A stretch of 64,000 nt of DNA from Streptomyces sp. NBC_00433 (GCA_036015235.1 CP107926.1:4731501-4795500), one strand, 5' to 3'. Positions 37,158 to 46,188 are shown, counted from the first letter of the stretch. Program-made: numbers and translations. The notes: a model not told the origin generated them from the sequence alone.

Positions 37158-39926
37158 ATGAGCGAGCACCGTCGCAAGCCGCCGCCGCAGTCGCCTGCCG
37201 GCGGCCGTGCTGCCGCCCGGCGCGGGGGACAGCAGCCGACGCCCCCGCCGCCCGGCGGCCGCCGTGCCGCCGGCGATCCCCCAGCCGGCGCACGTAGCGG
37301 ACGCGATACACCGGCCGGTTCGCCCAGCGCCGCCCACAGCGGTCCCCCTGCGGCGCCCACCGGGTCCGGCGGCGGTGAGCCGTACCAGGGCAGAGCCGCG
37401 GCACGCCGCGCCGCCCAGGGCCGGTCGGGCGGCGGTCGGCGCAGAGGCGGCGGCGGTGGCGCCGGCGGACCCGGTGGGCCCGGCACCGGCGGCCCCGCGG
37501 GCCGCAGCGGCCGCGGCCCGGGACGGCGCCCCACCAAGAAGCGCTTCATCGACTACCCGCGCTTCGGCAAGGAGGGCTGGCGCCACTGGGTGCCCTCGTG
37601 GCGCCAGGTCACCGCGGTCTGCGTCGGCTTCTTCGGCGTTCTCGTCGGCATCGTCGGCATCGCCTACGCGATGGTCGACGTCCCGAACGAGAACCAGGCG
37701 TCCAAGGCCCAGAACAACGTCTACTACTGGGCCGACGGCACCCGCATGGTGACCGGCGGCGGCAGCATCAACCGGCAGAACATCCCGTACGAGAAGATCC
37801 CCAAGGCGATGCGCTTCGCGGTGATCTCCGCGGAGAACAAGACCTTCGAGACCGACTCCGGCGTCGACCCGATGGGTATCGCCCGCGCGCTGCTCAACAT
37901 GGCCAAGGGCGGCGAGACGCAGGGCGGCTCGACGATCACCCAGCAGTACGTCAAGAACACGATGCTCGACCAGTCGCAGACGGTCAGCCGCAAGTTCAAA
38001 GAGCTGTTCATCTCCATAAAGGTCGGCGCCAAGGTCAGCAAGAACGAGATCATCACCGGCTACCTGAACACCTCCTACTTCGGCCGCAACGCCTACGGCA
38101 TCCAGGCGGCCGCGCAGACGTACTACGGCGTCGACGCGGAGAAGCTGAACCCCAGCCAGTGCGCCATGCTCGCCGCACTGCTCAAGGGGCCGACGTACTA
38201 CGACCCGAACGGCAACACGGACATCGACTCGTCCGCGACCCCCGAGGCGAACCTGGCGCGCGTCACCCAGCGCTGGGGCTCGATCCTCGACAACGAGGTC
38301 AGGTTCGGCCACATGTCCGCGGCCGACCGGGCCCAGTTCACGAAGTTCCCGATGCCGCAGGGCCTCAAGGTGCAGGCCGGGATGAACGGCCAGATCGGCT
38401 ACCTCGTCGACACCGCGAACAACTACGTCATCCAGCATTCCAAACCGAAGATCACCAAGGCCGAACTCGACCGCGGCGGATATCAGATCTACACGACCTT
38501 CGAGAAGGACAAGGTCAACGAGCTGAAGACCGCCGTCGAGAAGGTCAGGGCGCAGAAGATCAAGCCGGGCGCCGGCCACGAGTACACCGGCGACCAGCAG
38601 AAGGAGTTCGGCGGCGACGCCGACACCAACGTCCAGTTCGGCGCCGCGTCGGTCGTACCGGGCGACGGGAAGATGGTCGCGATCTACGGCGGCGCGGGAT
38701 ACGAGCACGGCGAGTTCACCAACAACGCCGACACCAAGGGTGTCCCGGTCGGTTCGACGTTCAAACCGTTCGTGCTCGCCGCCGCGATGACCCACGGCAC
38801 CAACTACAGCGACGGCAAGCCGCTGACGCCGGACAGCAAGTACAACGCCAACGACCTGATCCCGATCAGGGACCACAACGGCAAGATGGTCCTCAACAAG
38901 GACAACAGCGTCTTCAAGCAGAAGAACGAGTCCGGCACCAAATGGGGCTACATCAGCTTGAACAAGGCGATGGAGCAGTCCATCAACACGCCGTTCGTGC
39001 AGCTCGGCGAGGACGTCGGCCTGCAGACGGTCGAGGACACGGCCATCAAGGCCGGGCTGCTCAAGGACTACATGGGAGACCTGGTCGCGTCGTACTCCAT
39101 CGGCACCGCGACACCCAGCGCGATCCGGATGGCGAACGCGTACGGCACCTTCGCCGACTCCGGCATCGCGGTGGAGCCCTACTCGGTGACCAGGGTCGTC
39201 CACGACGGCGACGACAGCTCGGCCTTCCAGAAGCCGCAGCACAAGAGGAGCCAGGCGCTGAAGCCCGACGTCGCGAACACCGTGACCAAGGTGCTGCAGA
39301 ACGTGGTGAAGAAGGGCACCGGTACGAAGGCGCTGGAGCTGGGCCGCACCGCGGCCGGCAAGACCGGCACCACCGACACCCCCGGCGGCACCCGGTCCGC
39401 GTGGTTCGTGGGCTACACCCAGCAGCTGTCCACGTCCGTGGTGATGTTCCGGCAGGACACCAAGGCCAAGAGGCTGCTGCCGATGGCCGGCACCGGCGGT
39501 CCCGGCTCCACCACCCACGGTGGTGACATCCCGGCGACCATGTGGACCGACTACATGAAGGCGGCCCTCGGCAACGCGGAGGACCCCGGCTTCCCGACCC
39601 CGGGCAAGATCGGTGACGGCAAGACGATCGACGAGGCGGGCGCCCCGACACCGACCCCGTCCAACACGCCGCCGACGCCGAGCACGCCCGCGACGCCGCC
39701 CACCAGCGCTCCGCCCACCTTCACCCCGCCCACGAACACCCCGACGTGGACGCCGCCGCCGAGCGCCAGCAACTCGCCCACGCCGCCGCAGTGCGGGCTG
39801 TTCAATCCCAACTGCCACGACACGACCCCGCCGGCGACACCGACGACCCCGTCGACGAGCAGCCCACCGGGCCGTAGCAACGGCGGAACCAACGGGGGAC
39901 CCAACGGAGGACCCAACGGCGGCTGA
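37158..39926 (+). CDS. Class A penicillin-binding protein (glycosyltransferase/transpeptidase)
   Basis: A 922-residue bifunctional wall synthase. ATG 37158 follows GAGGAG. The cytoplasmic part (1-145) is disordered and Gly/Arg/Pro-rich; one membrane helix lies at about 148-176. The GT51 domain (about 200-380) has SAENKTFETDSGVD with the catalytic Glu and GGSTITQQYVKN. The transpeptidase has the nucleophile Ser in PVGSTFKPF (about 533), SIN (about 609) and KTG (AGKTGTTD, about 735). The tail after about 825 is a Thr/Pro-rich external linker. It is one of several such PBPs in streptomycetes. Confidence 0.95.
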   Translation: MSEHRRKPPPQSPAGGRAAARRGGQQPTPPPPGGRRAAGDPPAGARSGRDTPAGSPSAAHSGPPAAPTGSGGGEPYQGRAAARRAAQGRSGGGRRRGGGGGAGGPGGPGTGGPAGRSGRGPGRRPTKKRFIDYPRFGKEGWRHWVPSWRQVTAVCVGFFGVLVGIVGIAYAMVDVPNENQASKAQNNVYYWADGTRMVTGGGSINRQNIPYEKIPKAMRFAVISAENKTFETDSGVDPMGIARALLNMAKGGETQGGSTITQQYVKNTMLDQSQTVSRKFKELFISIKVGAKVSKNEIITGYLNTSYFGRNAYGIQAAAQTYYGVDAEKLNPSQCAMLAALLKGPTYYDPNGNTDIDSSATPEANLARVTQRWGSILDNEVRFGHMSAADRAQFTKFPMPQGLKVQAGMNGQIGYLVDTANNYVIQHSKPKITKAELDRGGYQIYTTFEKDKVNELKTAVEKVRAQKIKPGAGHEYTGDQQKEFGGDADTNVQFGAASVVPGDGKMVAIYGGAGYEHGEFTNNADTKGVPVGSTFKPFVLAAAMTHGTNYSDGKPLTPDSKYNANDLIPIRDHNGKMVLNKDNSVFKQKNESGTKWGYISLNKAMEQSINTPFVQLGEDVGLQTVEDTAIKAGLLKDYMGDLVASYSIGTATPSAIRMANAYGTFADSGIAVEPYSVTRVVHDGDDSSAFQKPQHKRSQALKPDVANTVTKVLQNVVKKGTGTKALELGRTAAGKTGTTDTPGGTRSAWFVGYTQQLSTSVVMFRQDTKAKRLLPMAGTGGPGSTTHGGDIPATMWTDYMKAALGNAEDPGFPTPGKIGDGKTIDEAGAPTPTPSNTPPTPSTPATPPTSAPPTFTPPTNTPTWTPPPSASNSPTPPQCGLFNPNCHDTTPPATPTTPSTSSPPGRSNGGTNGGPNGGPNGG

Positions 39927-39935
39927 GCCGCACAG

Positions 39936-39980
39936 GACCCCGTGGCGGACGGCAGCTTTCAGCGCGACCGCCACGGGGTC
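39936..39980 (+). terminator. Terminator after PBP gene
   Basis: GACCCCGTGGCGG and CCGCCACGGGGTC, 13-bp stem with a 19-nt loop, 10 bases beyond the stop. Confidence 0.75.
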
Positions 39981-40016
39981 TGCTGTACCCACAGGCCGGT
40001 ACGGCAGGATGTCGGT

Positions 40017-41501
40017 ATGACGAGCGTGCGTGATCGCGAAGAGGACGGCCGGCAGGAGCTTCCGGTGCGCCCCACCGACGAGGACTCACTGGCCGCCACG
40101 GCGAGCGAACTCATCGGCGGTCCGGCCGGCAAACACGCCGAGGCCGGCGGCCACCGCTGGTGGAGCGCCCTGCGGGTGATGGTGCTGATCGTCATCGGGA
40201 TGTTCGCGCTCGGCATGGTGCAGAAGGTGCCCTGCTACAACGGCGCCTGGTTCCAGGGCGGCGACCCGCAGTACATCCATGCCTGCTACTCCGACATCCC
40301 GCACCTTTACCACGACCGCGGATTCGCCACCGACGTGGTGCCGTACTTCGACAGCATCCCCGGGTCGCTCTCCGGCAGCGGCTTCCACCATCTGGAGTAC
40401 CCGGTCCTCACCGGGCTCTTCATGGAGGTCGCCTCCTGGCTGACGCCGCACAGCGGCAGCATGGACCACCGGTCCCAGGTCTTCTGGATCGTGAACTCCG
40501 GCATGCTGCTGATCTGCGCGGTCGTCCTGGTGGTGTTGGTCTCCCGCACCAACCGGCGGCGTCCCTGGGACGGGCTCTTCATCGCGCTGTCCCCCGCGCT
40601 CGCGCTGTCCGCGACGATCAACTGGGACCTCTTCGCCGTGGCGCTGGCCTCCGCGGGCCTGCTGCTGTGGTCCCGCAGCCGGCCGCTGGCCGCCGGTGTG
40701 CTGATCGGCCTGGCCGCCGCGGCCAAGCTCTACCCCGTCCTGCTGCTGCTCGCGCTGGGCCTGCTCTGCCTGCGGGCCGGCCGGATGCGGGCCTTCGGCG
40801 CGGCGGTGGCCGGCGCGGTGGGCGCCTGGCTGGTGGTCAACCTGCCGGTGATCCTGCTGGCCAGGTCCGGCTGGTCGGAGTTCTACCACTACAGCCGCAC
40901 CAGAGGGGTCGACTACGGCTCGGTGTGGCTGATCGTCATGCAGCGCACCGGCAATCCGCTCAGCGGCGTCAGCGCGTACGTCGCCGCCCTGCTGATCCTG
41001 CTGTGCGCGGGCATCGCCGCCCTGACCTTCTACGCGCCCCGCCGGCCGCGGCTCGGCCAGGTCGCCTTCCTGGTGGTGGCCGCGCTCATCGTCAGCAACA
41101 AGGTCTACTCGCCGCAGTACGTCCTGTGGCTGCTGCCGCTGGCCGTGCTCGCCCGGCCGCGCTGGCGCGACCTGCTGATCTGGCAGGGCGCCGAGGTGAT
41201 GTACTACGTCGCGATCTGGATGCAGCTGGCCTGGGTGACCGGTGGCACCAAGCACCACGGCCTGCCCGCCGACGGCTACCACCTGGCCATCGGCCTGCAC
41301 CTGGCCGGTGTGCTCTACCTGTGCGGGATGGTGGTCAGGGACATGGTGCTGCCGCAGCACGACGTCCTGCGGCAGAACGGCGAGGACGACCCCGCGGGCG
41401 GGGTGCTCGACGGAGCCGGGGACACCTTCGTCCTCGGCCTCCTCCCGGAGGAGGACGCGGCGAAGCCCTACCCGCCGGAGGACGCGGCCTACGAGGCCTG
41501 A
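40017..41501 (+). CDS. GT87-type (DUF2029) membrane mannosyltransferase-like protein
   Basis: A 494-residue integral membrane protein with about 10-12 helices. ATG 40017 follows AGGA. It resembles the polyprenol-phosphate-mannose-dependent GT87/DUF2029 family: a first external loop with conserved acidic residues (YSDIPHLYHDRGF), the helix ATINWDLFAVALASAGLLLW and GLAAAAKLYPVLLLLALGL. The acceptor is unknown; family members build lipomannan or related glycans. It overlaps the convergent alanine-racemase-like gene by 13 bases. Confidence 0.82.
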   Translation: MTSVRDREEDGRQELPVRPTDEDSLAATASELIGGPAGKHAEAGGHRWWSALRVMVLIVIGMFALGMVQKVPCYNGAWFQGGDPQYIHACYSDIPHLYHDRGFATDVVPYFDSIPGSLSGSGFHHLEYPVLTGLFMEVASWLTPHSGSMDHRSQVFWIVNSGMLLICAVVLVVLVSRTNRRRPWDGLFIALSPALALSATINWDLFAVALASAGLLLWSRSRPLAAGVLIGLAAAAKLYPVLLLLALGLLCLRAGRMRAFGAAVAGAVGAWLVVNLPVILLARSGWSEFYHYSRTRGVDYGSVWLIVMQRTGNPLSGVSAYVAALLILLCAGIAALTFYAPRRPRLGQVAFLVVAALIVSNKVYSPQYVLWLLPLAVLARPRWRDLLIWQGAEVMYYVAIWMQLAWVTGGTKHHGLPADGYHLAIGLHLAGVLYLCGMVVRDMVLPQHDVLRQNGEDDPAGGVLDGAGDTFVLGLLPEEDAAKPYPPEDAAYEA

Positions 41502-42529
41502 CGGTCCACTGTCCGGTCGAACTGGGTCGTGGTGTGCCGCAGGTGCGCCACCAGCTCGTCACCGACCGCGGGCGGTGCCACGTCGCCCGGCAGGAAGAGG
41601 ATCGAGACCTGCATGTGCGGCGGCTCGGCGAACCACCGCTGCTTGCCCGCCCACACGAACGGCGACAGGTTGCGGTTGACGGTGGCCAGGCCCGCCCTGG
41701 CCACGCCCTTGGCGCGCGGCATCAGGCCGTGCAGCGCCTTGGGCGCCTCCAGGCCCACTCCGTGCGAGGTGCCGCCGGCCACGACCACCAGGTGGCCGTT
41801 GTCCGCGGCCTTCTCCTGCCGGTAGCCGTACCGCTCGCCCTTGGCGATCCGGGTCACGTCCAGGACCGCGCCGCGGTATTCGGTCGCGTCGTGGTCGCCG
41901 AGCCACATCCGGGTGCCGATCCTGGCGCGGAATCTGGTCTGCGGGAACTGCTGCTGGAGCGCGGCCTGCTCGGTCGCCTTGAGGTGGCTGACGAACATCG
42001 TGTGCAGCGGCAGCCGGGCGGCCCGCAGCCGCTCCATCCAGCCGAAGACCTCCTCCACCGCGTCGCTGCCGTCGGTGCGGTCCAGCGGCAGGTGGATCGC
42101 GAAGCCCTCGAGGCGCACGTCGTCGATCGCGGTGTGCAGCTTGCCCAGGTCCTCCTCGGCCACGCCGTGCCGCCGCATCGAGCTCATCACCTCGATGACC
42201 ACCCGGGCGCCCACCAGCCCGCGCACCCCCTCCACCGAGGACACCGAGCGGATCGCCCGGTCCGGCAGCGGCACCGGCTCCTCACCGAGCCGGTAGGGGG
42301 TCAGCACGAGGATGTCGCCGCCGAAGTAGTCCTTTATCCGGGCCGCTTCATAGGTCGTGCCCACGGCGAGCATGTCGGCGCGCAGCCGGGTCGCCTCGTC
42401 GGCCAGCCGCTCGTGGCCGAAGCCGTAGCCGTTCCCCTTGCAGACCGGGACGAGGCCGGGGAACTGGTCAGCGACCTGCTGCTGGTGGGCACGCCAGCGT
42501 GCGGTGTCGACATACAGGGTGAGCGCCAT
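41489..42529 (-). CDS. Alanine racemase-like PLP protein
   Basis: A 346-residue protein with the alanine racemase N-terminal PLP barrel: VPVCKGNGYGFGHERLADEA holds the PLP-binding lysine, and AIHLPLDRTDGSD and MSSMRRHG are barrel strands. The C-terminal part includes RIAKGERYGYRQEKA and GGTSHGVGLEAPKAL. It is clearly divergent from the housekeeping Alr. ATG 42527-42529, 32 bases after femX, points to a joint role in wall precursor building. It may be a racemase for another amino acid or a non-catalytic relative; sequence alone does not decide. Confidence 0.83.
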   Translation of the reverse strand: MALTLYVDTARWRAHQQQVADQFPGLVPVCKGNGYGFGHERLADEATRLRADMLAVGTTYEAARIKDYFGGDILVLTPYRLGEEPVPLPDRAIRSVSSVEGVRGLVGARVVIEVMSSMRRHGVAEEDLGKLHTAIDDVRLEGFAIHLPLDRTDGSDAVEEVFGWMERLRAARLPLHTMFVSHLKATEQAALQQQFPQTRFRARIGTRMWLGDHDATEYRGAVLDVTRIAKGERYGYRQEKAADNGHLVVVAGGTSHGVGLEAPKALHGLMPRAKGVARAGLATVNRNLSPFVWAGKQRWFAEPPHMQVSILFLPGDVAPPAVGDELVAHLRHTTTQFDRTVDRQAS

Positions 42530-42561
42530 GGCCTGGAGGACCTTCCTTGTGCGTCGGCCGG

Positions 42562-43701
42562 TCAGCGGCGCGACATGTAGATGTCGAGTGCCTTGTGGAG
42601 CAGCTTGTTGAGCGGGAAATCCCACTCGCCCAAGTATTCGGCAGCCTGCCCGCCCGTGCCCACCTTGAACTGGATAAGGCCGAACAGGTGGTCGGTCTCG
42701 TCGAGCGAGTCGCTGATGCCGCGCAGATCGTAGACGCTGGCGCCCATGGCGTACGCGTCCCGCAGCATCCGCCACTGCATCGCGTTGGACGGCCGGACCT
42801 CGCGCTTGTGGTTGGCGGAGGCACCGTACGAATACCAGACGTGCCGGCCGACGGTCAGCATGGTGGCCGCGGCGACCGGCTCGCCCTCGTGTACGGCCAG
42901 GTAGAGCCGCATGCGGTTGGCGTCCTCGGCGTTGAGCTTCGTCCACATGCGCTGGAAGTACGACAGCGGGCGGGGCCGGAACTGGTCGCGCACCGCGGTG
43001 ATCTCGTACAGCTGCTGCCAGGCCGGGAGGTCGTCGTAGCCGCCCTGGATGACCTGGACGCCGGCCTTCTCGGCCTTCTTGATGTTGCGGCGCCACAGCT
43101 GGTTGAAATTCTTCAGGATGTCGTCGAGGGAGCGGTTCTCCAGCGGCACCTGGTAGACGTAGCGCGGCTGCACGTCACCGAAGCCGGCGCCGCCGTCCTC
43201 GCCCTGCTGCCAGCCCATCCGGCGCAGCCGCTCGGCCACCTCGAAGGCGCGCGGCTCGATGAAGTCGGCCTCGACGTCCCGCAGCCGCTTGATGTCGGGG
43301 TCGGCGATGCCCGCCTTGATCGTGTTGGCGTCCCACCGGCGGATTATCACCGGCGGGCCCATCTTCACGGTGAAGGCGCCCTGCTGCTTGAGGTGCCGCA
43401 GCATCGGCTGCAGCCACTCGTCCAGGTTGGGCGCGTACCAGTTGATGACCGGGCCCTCGGGGAGATACGCCAGATACCGCTTGACCTTGGGCAGCTGCCG
43501 GTAGAGGACCAGGGCCACACCGACCAGCTGGCCGCCCTTGGACAGCTGGCCGGGCTGCTCGTCGAACCAGCCGAGGCTCTCCGACCGCCACTCGGACTTC
43601 ACGTCGGCCCATGCGGGGACCTGGCAGTGGCTCGCCGCGGGCAGGCTCTGGATGTAGGCCAGGTGCTGCTCTCGGCTGATGGTCCTCAGGGTCAGGCTCA
43701 T
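42562..43701 (-). CDS. FemX-like lipid II aminoacyltransferase
   Basis: A 379-residue Fem/MurM family protein with two GNAT-like folds and a coiled coil. Features: KRYLAYLPEGPVINWY, NFNQLWRRNIKKAEKAGV, and YDLRGISDSLDETDHLFGL near the end with KFKVGTGG-like FKVGTGG. In Streptomyces the homologous FemX adds the first glycine of the LL-DAP-Gly cross-bridge to lipid II and is needed for vancomycin resistance function. It heads an operon with the racemase-like gene. ATG 43699-43701. Confidence 0.88.
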   Translation of the reverse strand: MSLTLRTISREQHLAYIQSLPAASHCQVPAWADVKSEWRSESLGWFDEQPGQLSKGGQLVGVALVLYRQLPKVKRYLAYLPEGPVINWYAPNLDEWLQPMLRHLKQQGAFTVKMGPPVIIRRWDANTIKAGIADPDIKRLRDVEADFIEPRAFEVAERLRRMGWQQGEDGGAGFGDVQPRYVYQVPLENRSLDDILKNFNQLWRRNIKKAEKAGVQVIQGGYDDLPAWQQLYEITAVRDQFRPRPLSYFQRMWTKLNAEDANRMRLYLAVHEGEPVAAATMLTVGRHVWYSYGASANHKREVRPSNAMQWRMLRDAYAMGASVYDLRGISDSLDETDHLFGLIQFKVGTGGQAAEYLGEWDFPLNKLLHKALDIYMSRR

Positions 43702-43778
43702 GCGGGGCGCTCCCCATGCTCACGACTGCGGGCTTATCTGGCCCGAAGCCTACTGTGCAGGGGGAGCCCTCCCACCAG

Positions 43779-43810
43779 CCCTGTGGACAACGGCGCGGCT
43801 TTCCACAGGG
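43779..43810 (-). terminator. Hairpin between small membrane gene and femX
   Basis: CCCTGTGGA and TCCACAGGG with a 14-nt loop. It lies 22 bases beyond the stop of the small membrane gene. It also contains a perfect DnaA box TGTGGACAA (43782-43790), so box and hairpin readings compete. Confidence 0.5.
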
Positions 43811-43831
43811 CACCGCCCGAGTGCCGCGCGG

Positions 43832-44140
43832 CTACCAGAGCCCGCCGGTCAGGCCGCCGTGGGCCACCCCGATGTAGAAGCCCACCGCGGACATGCCGAG
43901 GCCGAGGATCAGGACGAAGCGCTCGGTCGTGGTAGCCGAGATGAACTGGCCGTAGCCGCCGGTGAAGATGCCGACCAGGCCGGTCCAGGAGCTGAGCAGG
44001 TGCAGGCTGTTGAAGATCGACGAGATGACCGCGATGCCGCCGAGGACGAAGGTGATCATCGCGAGGGCGTTGACCAGCGGATGCGGCCGGCCGTCGGTGT
44101 TGAACGTGAAGTGGTGGGTCCGTTCCGCGTGCTGTGCCAT
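43832..44140 (-). CDS. Small membrane protein, function unknown
   Basis: A 102-residue protein with ATG 44138-44140 after GGAGGTG. It has a short polar start (MAQHAERTHHFTFNTDGR) and three hydrophobic segments: NALAMITFVLGGIAVISSIF, a Trp-Thr-Gly-rich middle (SSWTGLVGIFTGG) and FVLILGLGMSAVGFYIGVA. Related small proteins sit next to rpsF in other streptomycetes, but I know no function. Divergent from rpsF. Confidence 0.75.
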   Translation of the reverse strand: MAQHAERTHHFTFNTDGRPHPLVNALAMITFVLGGIAVISSIFNSLHLLSSWTGLVGIFTGGYGQFISATTTERFVLILGLGMSAVGFYIGVAHGGLTGGLW

Positions 44141-44223
44141 GGGGCACCTCCGTGACGGAGAAGTGGCGGGCTGTAGCGCCCGCACACCCGATGTGTACAG
44201 ATTGCGGGCATAAGGGGGCGGAT

Positions 44224-44253
44224 TTCAACCCGGGGGACCGAGGCGGGTAGTCT
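44224..44253 (+). promoter_or_regulatory. Candidate rpsF promoter
   Basis: TTCAAC (44224-44229) and TAGTCT (44248-44253), 18 bp apart, giving a leader of about 150 bases before rpsF. Confidence 0.5.
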
Positions 44254-44352
44254 GTACGGTCTGCACCGGTGTCTGCGCTGGGCCAGACCGGGCGATCGCG
44301 GGTTTTCCCTCGACTGTCAGTGGCCCGCGTTACCGTTGCGACGCAGATACAA

Positions 44353-44401
44353 ACCCTCCTGCCACGGAAATGCCGTGGCCGCTGAGTCCAAAGGAGGTGG
44401 G
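44353..44401 (+). promoter_or_regulatory. S6:S18-type ribosomal protein leader
   Basis: CCTCC (44355-44359) can pair with the rpsF ribosome site GGAGG (44393-44397) to close an outer stem. Inside it a hairpin forms from CCACGG (44362-44367) and CCGTGG (44373-44378), and a CCG (44379-44381) sits right after in a 3' asymmetric bulge. This is the plan of the S6:S18 leader, where the S6:S18 complex binds the CCG and represses its own operon. Here the stem would hide the ribosome site. Confidence 0.65.
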
Positions 44402-44408
44402 TTCCACT

Positions 44409-44699
44409 ATGCGTCACTACGAGCTGATGCTCATTCTCGACCCCGATCTTGAGGAGCGCGCTGTCTCCCCGCTGATCGAGTCCTTCCTGTCCGTCGTCCG
44501 CAATGGCGGCGGCAGCGTGGAGAAGGTCGACACCTGGGGCCGTCGTCGTCTCGCCTATGAGATCAACAAGAAGCCCGAGGGCATCTACTCGGTCGTCGAC
44601 CTCAAGGCCTCGCCTGATGTCGTCAAGGAGCTGGACCGTCAGCTCAACCTGAACGAGTCGGTGCTGCGGACCAAGGTCCTCCGTCCGGAACTGCACTAG
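44409..44699 (+). CDS. rpsF: 30S ribosomal protein bS6
   Basis: A 96-residue small-subunit protein that binds 16S rRNA with bS18. It opens MRHYELMLILDPDLEER and has WGRRRLAYEINKKPEGIYS. ATG 44409 follows AAAGGAGGTG; an upstream in-frame start would lie in the leader stem. First gene of rpsF-ssb-rpsR-rplI. Confidence 0.98.
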   Translation: MRHYELMLILDPDLEERAVSPLIESFLSVVRNGGGSVEKVDTWGRRRLAYEINKKPEGIYSVVDLKASPDVVKELDRQLNLNESVLRTKVLRPELH

Positions 44700-44758
44700 T
44701 ACCGGACTTCGAGTAGCAGTCAGTCAGCACTGCCCAAAGCCAGTCGAGAGGTCATCCC

Positions 44759-45370
44759 ATGGCAGGCGAGACCGTCATCACGGTTGTCGGCAATCTTGTC
44801 GACGACCCCGAGCTGCGCTTCACCCCGTCCGGTGCGGCGGTCGCGAAGTTCCGCGTCGCGTCCACTCCCCGCACCTTCGACCGGCAGACCAATGAGTGGA
44901 AGGACGGCGAGAGCCTGTTCCTGACCTGCTCGGTCTGGCGGCAGGCGGCGGAGAACGTCGCCGAGTCGCTTCAGCGCGGCATGCGCGTCATCGTGCAGGG
45001 CCGGCTCAAGCAGCGGTCCTACGAGGACCGCGAGGGCGTCAAGCGGACGGTCTACGAACTGGACGTCGAAGAAGTCGGCGCCAGCCTCAGGAGCGCCACG
45101 GCCAAGGTCACCAAGACCAGCGGCGGTGGCGGTCGGGGCGGCCAGCCGGGCGGTTTCGGCGGCCAGGGCGGCGGCCAGGGTGGCGGCGGCTGGGGCGGCG
45201 GCTCCGGCGGCCAGCAGGGCGGCGGCGGTGCTCCCGCCGACGACCCCTGGGCCACCAGCGCACCGGCCGGCGGCGGCCAGCCGGGCGCGGGCGGCGGGCA
45301 GGGTGGCGGCGGCTGGGGCGGCGGCTCCGGCTCGTCCGGCGGCGGCTACTCGGACGAGCCGCCCTTCTAG
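44759..45370 (+). CDS. ssb: Single-stranded DNA-binding protein
   Basis: A 203-residue SSB that coats single-stranded DNA during replication and repair. The OB fold covers about 1-110 (ETVITVVGNLVDDPELRFTP, then FRVASTPRTFDRQT). A Gly/Gln-rich linker follows, holding a 33-bp exact DNA repeat (45176-45208 and 45299-45331). The acidic partner-binding tip is SDEPPF. It is the main SSB by its ribosomal-operon location. Confidence 0.97.
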   Translation: MAGETVITVVGNLVDDPELRFTPSGAAVAKFRVASTPRTFDRQTNEWKDGESLFLTCSVWRQAAENVAESLQRGMRVIVQGRLKQRSYEDREGVKRTVYELDVEEVGASLRSATAKVTKTSGGGGRGGQPGGFGGQGGGQGGGGWGGGSGGQQGGGGAPADDPWATSAPAGGGQPGAGGGQGGGGWGGGSGSSGGGYSDEPPF

Positions 45371-45411
45371 GGCGGACCTCACACACTTCTTGATCGCATA
45401 GGAGAAACACC

Positions 45412-45648
45412 ATGGCGAAGCCGCCTCCGCGCAAGCCGAAGAAGAAGGTCTGCGCGTTCTGCAAGGACAAGACCGTTTACGTGGACTACAAGGACACGAA
45501 CATGCTGCGGAAGTTCATTTCCGACCGCGGCAAGATCCGTGCCCGCCGCGTCACCGGCAACTGCACGCAGCACCAGCGTGACGTCGCCACGGCCGTCAAG
45601 AACAGCCGTGAGATGGCGTTGCTGCCGTACACGTCGACCGCTCGATAA
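45412..45648 (+). CDS. rpsR: 30S ribosomal protein bS18
   Basis: A 78-residue basic protein, partner of bS6. It has a CAFC motif (residues about 12-15) and a later TGNCTQHQR, so it is the zinc-binding C+ type. GGAGAAACACC precedes ATG 45412. Many streptomycetes also carry a C- copy elsewhere, used under zinc limitation; that is not visible here. Confidence 0.97.
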   Translation: MAKPPPRKPKKKVCAFCKDKTVYVDYKDTNMLRKFISDRGKIRARRVTGNCTQHQRDVATAVKNSREMALLPYTSTAR

Positions 45649-45666
45649 GGGAAGGGTGACCAGATA

Positions 45667-46116
45667 ATGTCGAAGATCATCCTTACCAACGAGGTCAGCG
45701 GCCTGGGTGCCGCCGGCGACATCGTGGACGTCAAGCCGGGCTACGCCCGCAACTACCTGATCCCGCGTGGCTTCGCCATCGCGTGGACCAAGGGTGGCGA
45801 GAAGGACGTCGAGCAGATTCGCCGTGCCCGTCGCATCCGCGAGATCCACTCGCTGGATGACGCGAACGTGGTGAAGGCCCAGCTCCAGGCCGTCAAGGTC
45901 AAGCTGAGCACCCGCGCCGGTGACACGGGCCGGCTCTTCGGCTCCATCACCCCGGCCGACATCGCCGCGGCGATCAAGGCCGCCGGTGGTCCCGTCGTGG
46001 ACAAGCGCCGGGTCGAGGTCGGTTCGCCGATCAAGACGCTCGGTGCGCACAAGGTGTCGGTGCGTCTGCACGCCGAGGTCGAGGCTGTCCTCGACCTGGA
46101 GGTCGTGGCGGCGTAG
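45667..46116 (+). CDS. rplI: 50S ribosomal protein bL9
   Basis: A 149-residue L9 with its two lobes joined by a long helix. The N-terminal signature is DVKPGYARNYLIPRGFA, and the C-terminal rRNA-binding domain has TGRLFGSITPADIA. ATG 45667 follows AAGGGTGACC. Last gene of the operon; a strong terminator follows after parS site 9. Confidence 0.97.
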   Translation: MSKIILTNEVSGLGAAGDIVDVKPGYARNYLIPRGFAIAWTKGGEKDVEQIRRARRIREIHSLDDANVVKAQLQAVKVKLSTRAGDTGRLFGSITPADIAAAIKAAGGPVVDKRRVEVGSPIKTLGAHKVSVRLHAEVEAVLDLEVVAA

Positions 46117-46134
46117 CGCCCCTTTTGCTCGGCA

Positions 46135-46150
46135 TGTTCCACGTGGAACA
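46135..46150. other. parS site 9
   Basis: TGTTCCACGTGGAACA, perfect palindrome between rplI and its terminator. Confidence 0.95.
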
Positions 46151-46151
46151 C

Positions 46152-46188
46152 CAGGGCCGGGTGCCCCCTTCGGGGGTGCCCGGCCCTG
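46152..46188. terminator. Bidirectional terminator between rplI and MATE gene
   Basis: A 17-bp stem (CAGGGCCGGGTGCCCCC against its partner, with two G-U pairs) around a TTC loop, shared by convergent genes. Confidence 0.85.

Noticed and set aside
36964..37161. 65-codon open frame upstream of the PBP gene
   Set aside because: No recognisable motif, weak ribosome site, runs into the PBP start; treated as leader sequence.
43782..43790. DnaA box upstream of femX as a regulatory site
   Set aside because: It is one arm of a 9-bp hairpin placed as a terminator for the neighbouring gene, so the terminator reading is simpler.
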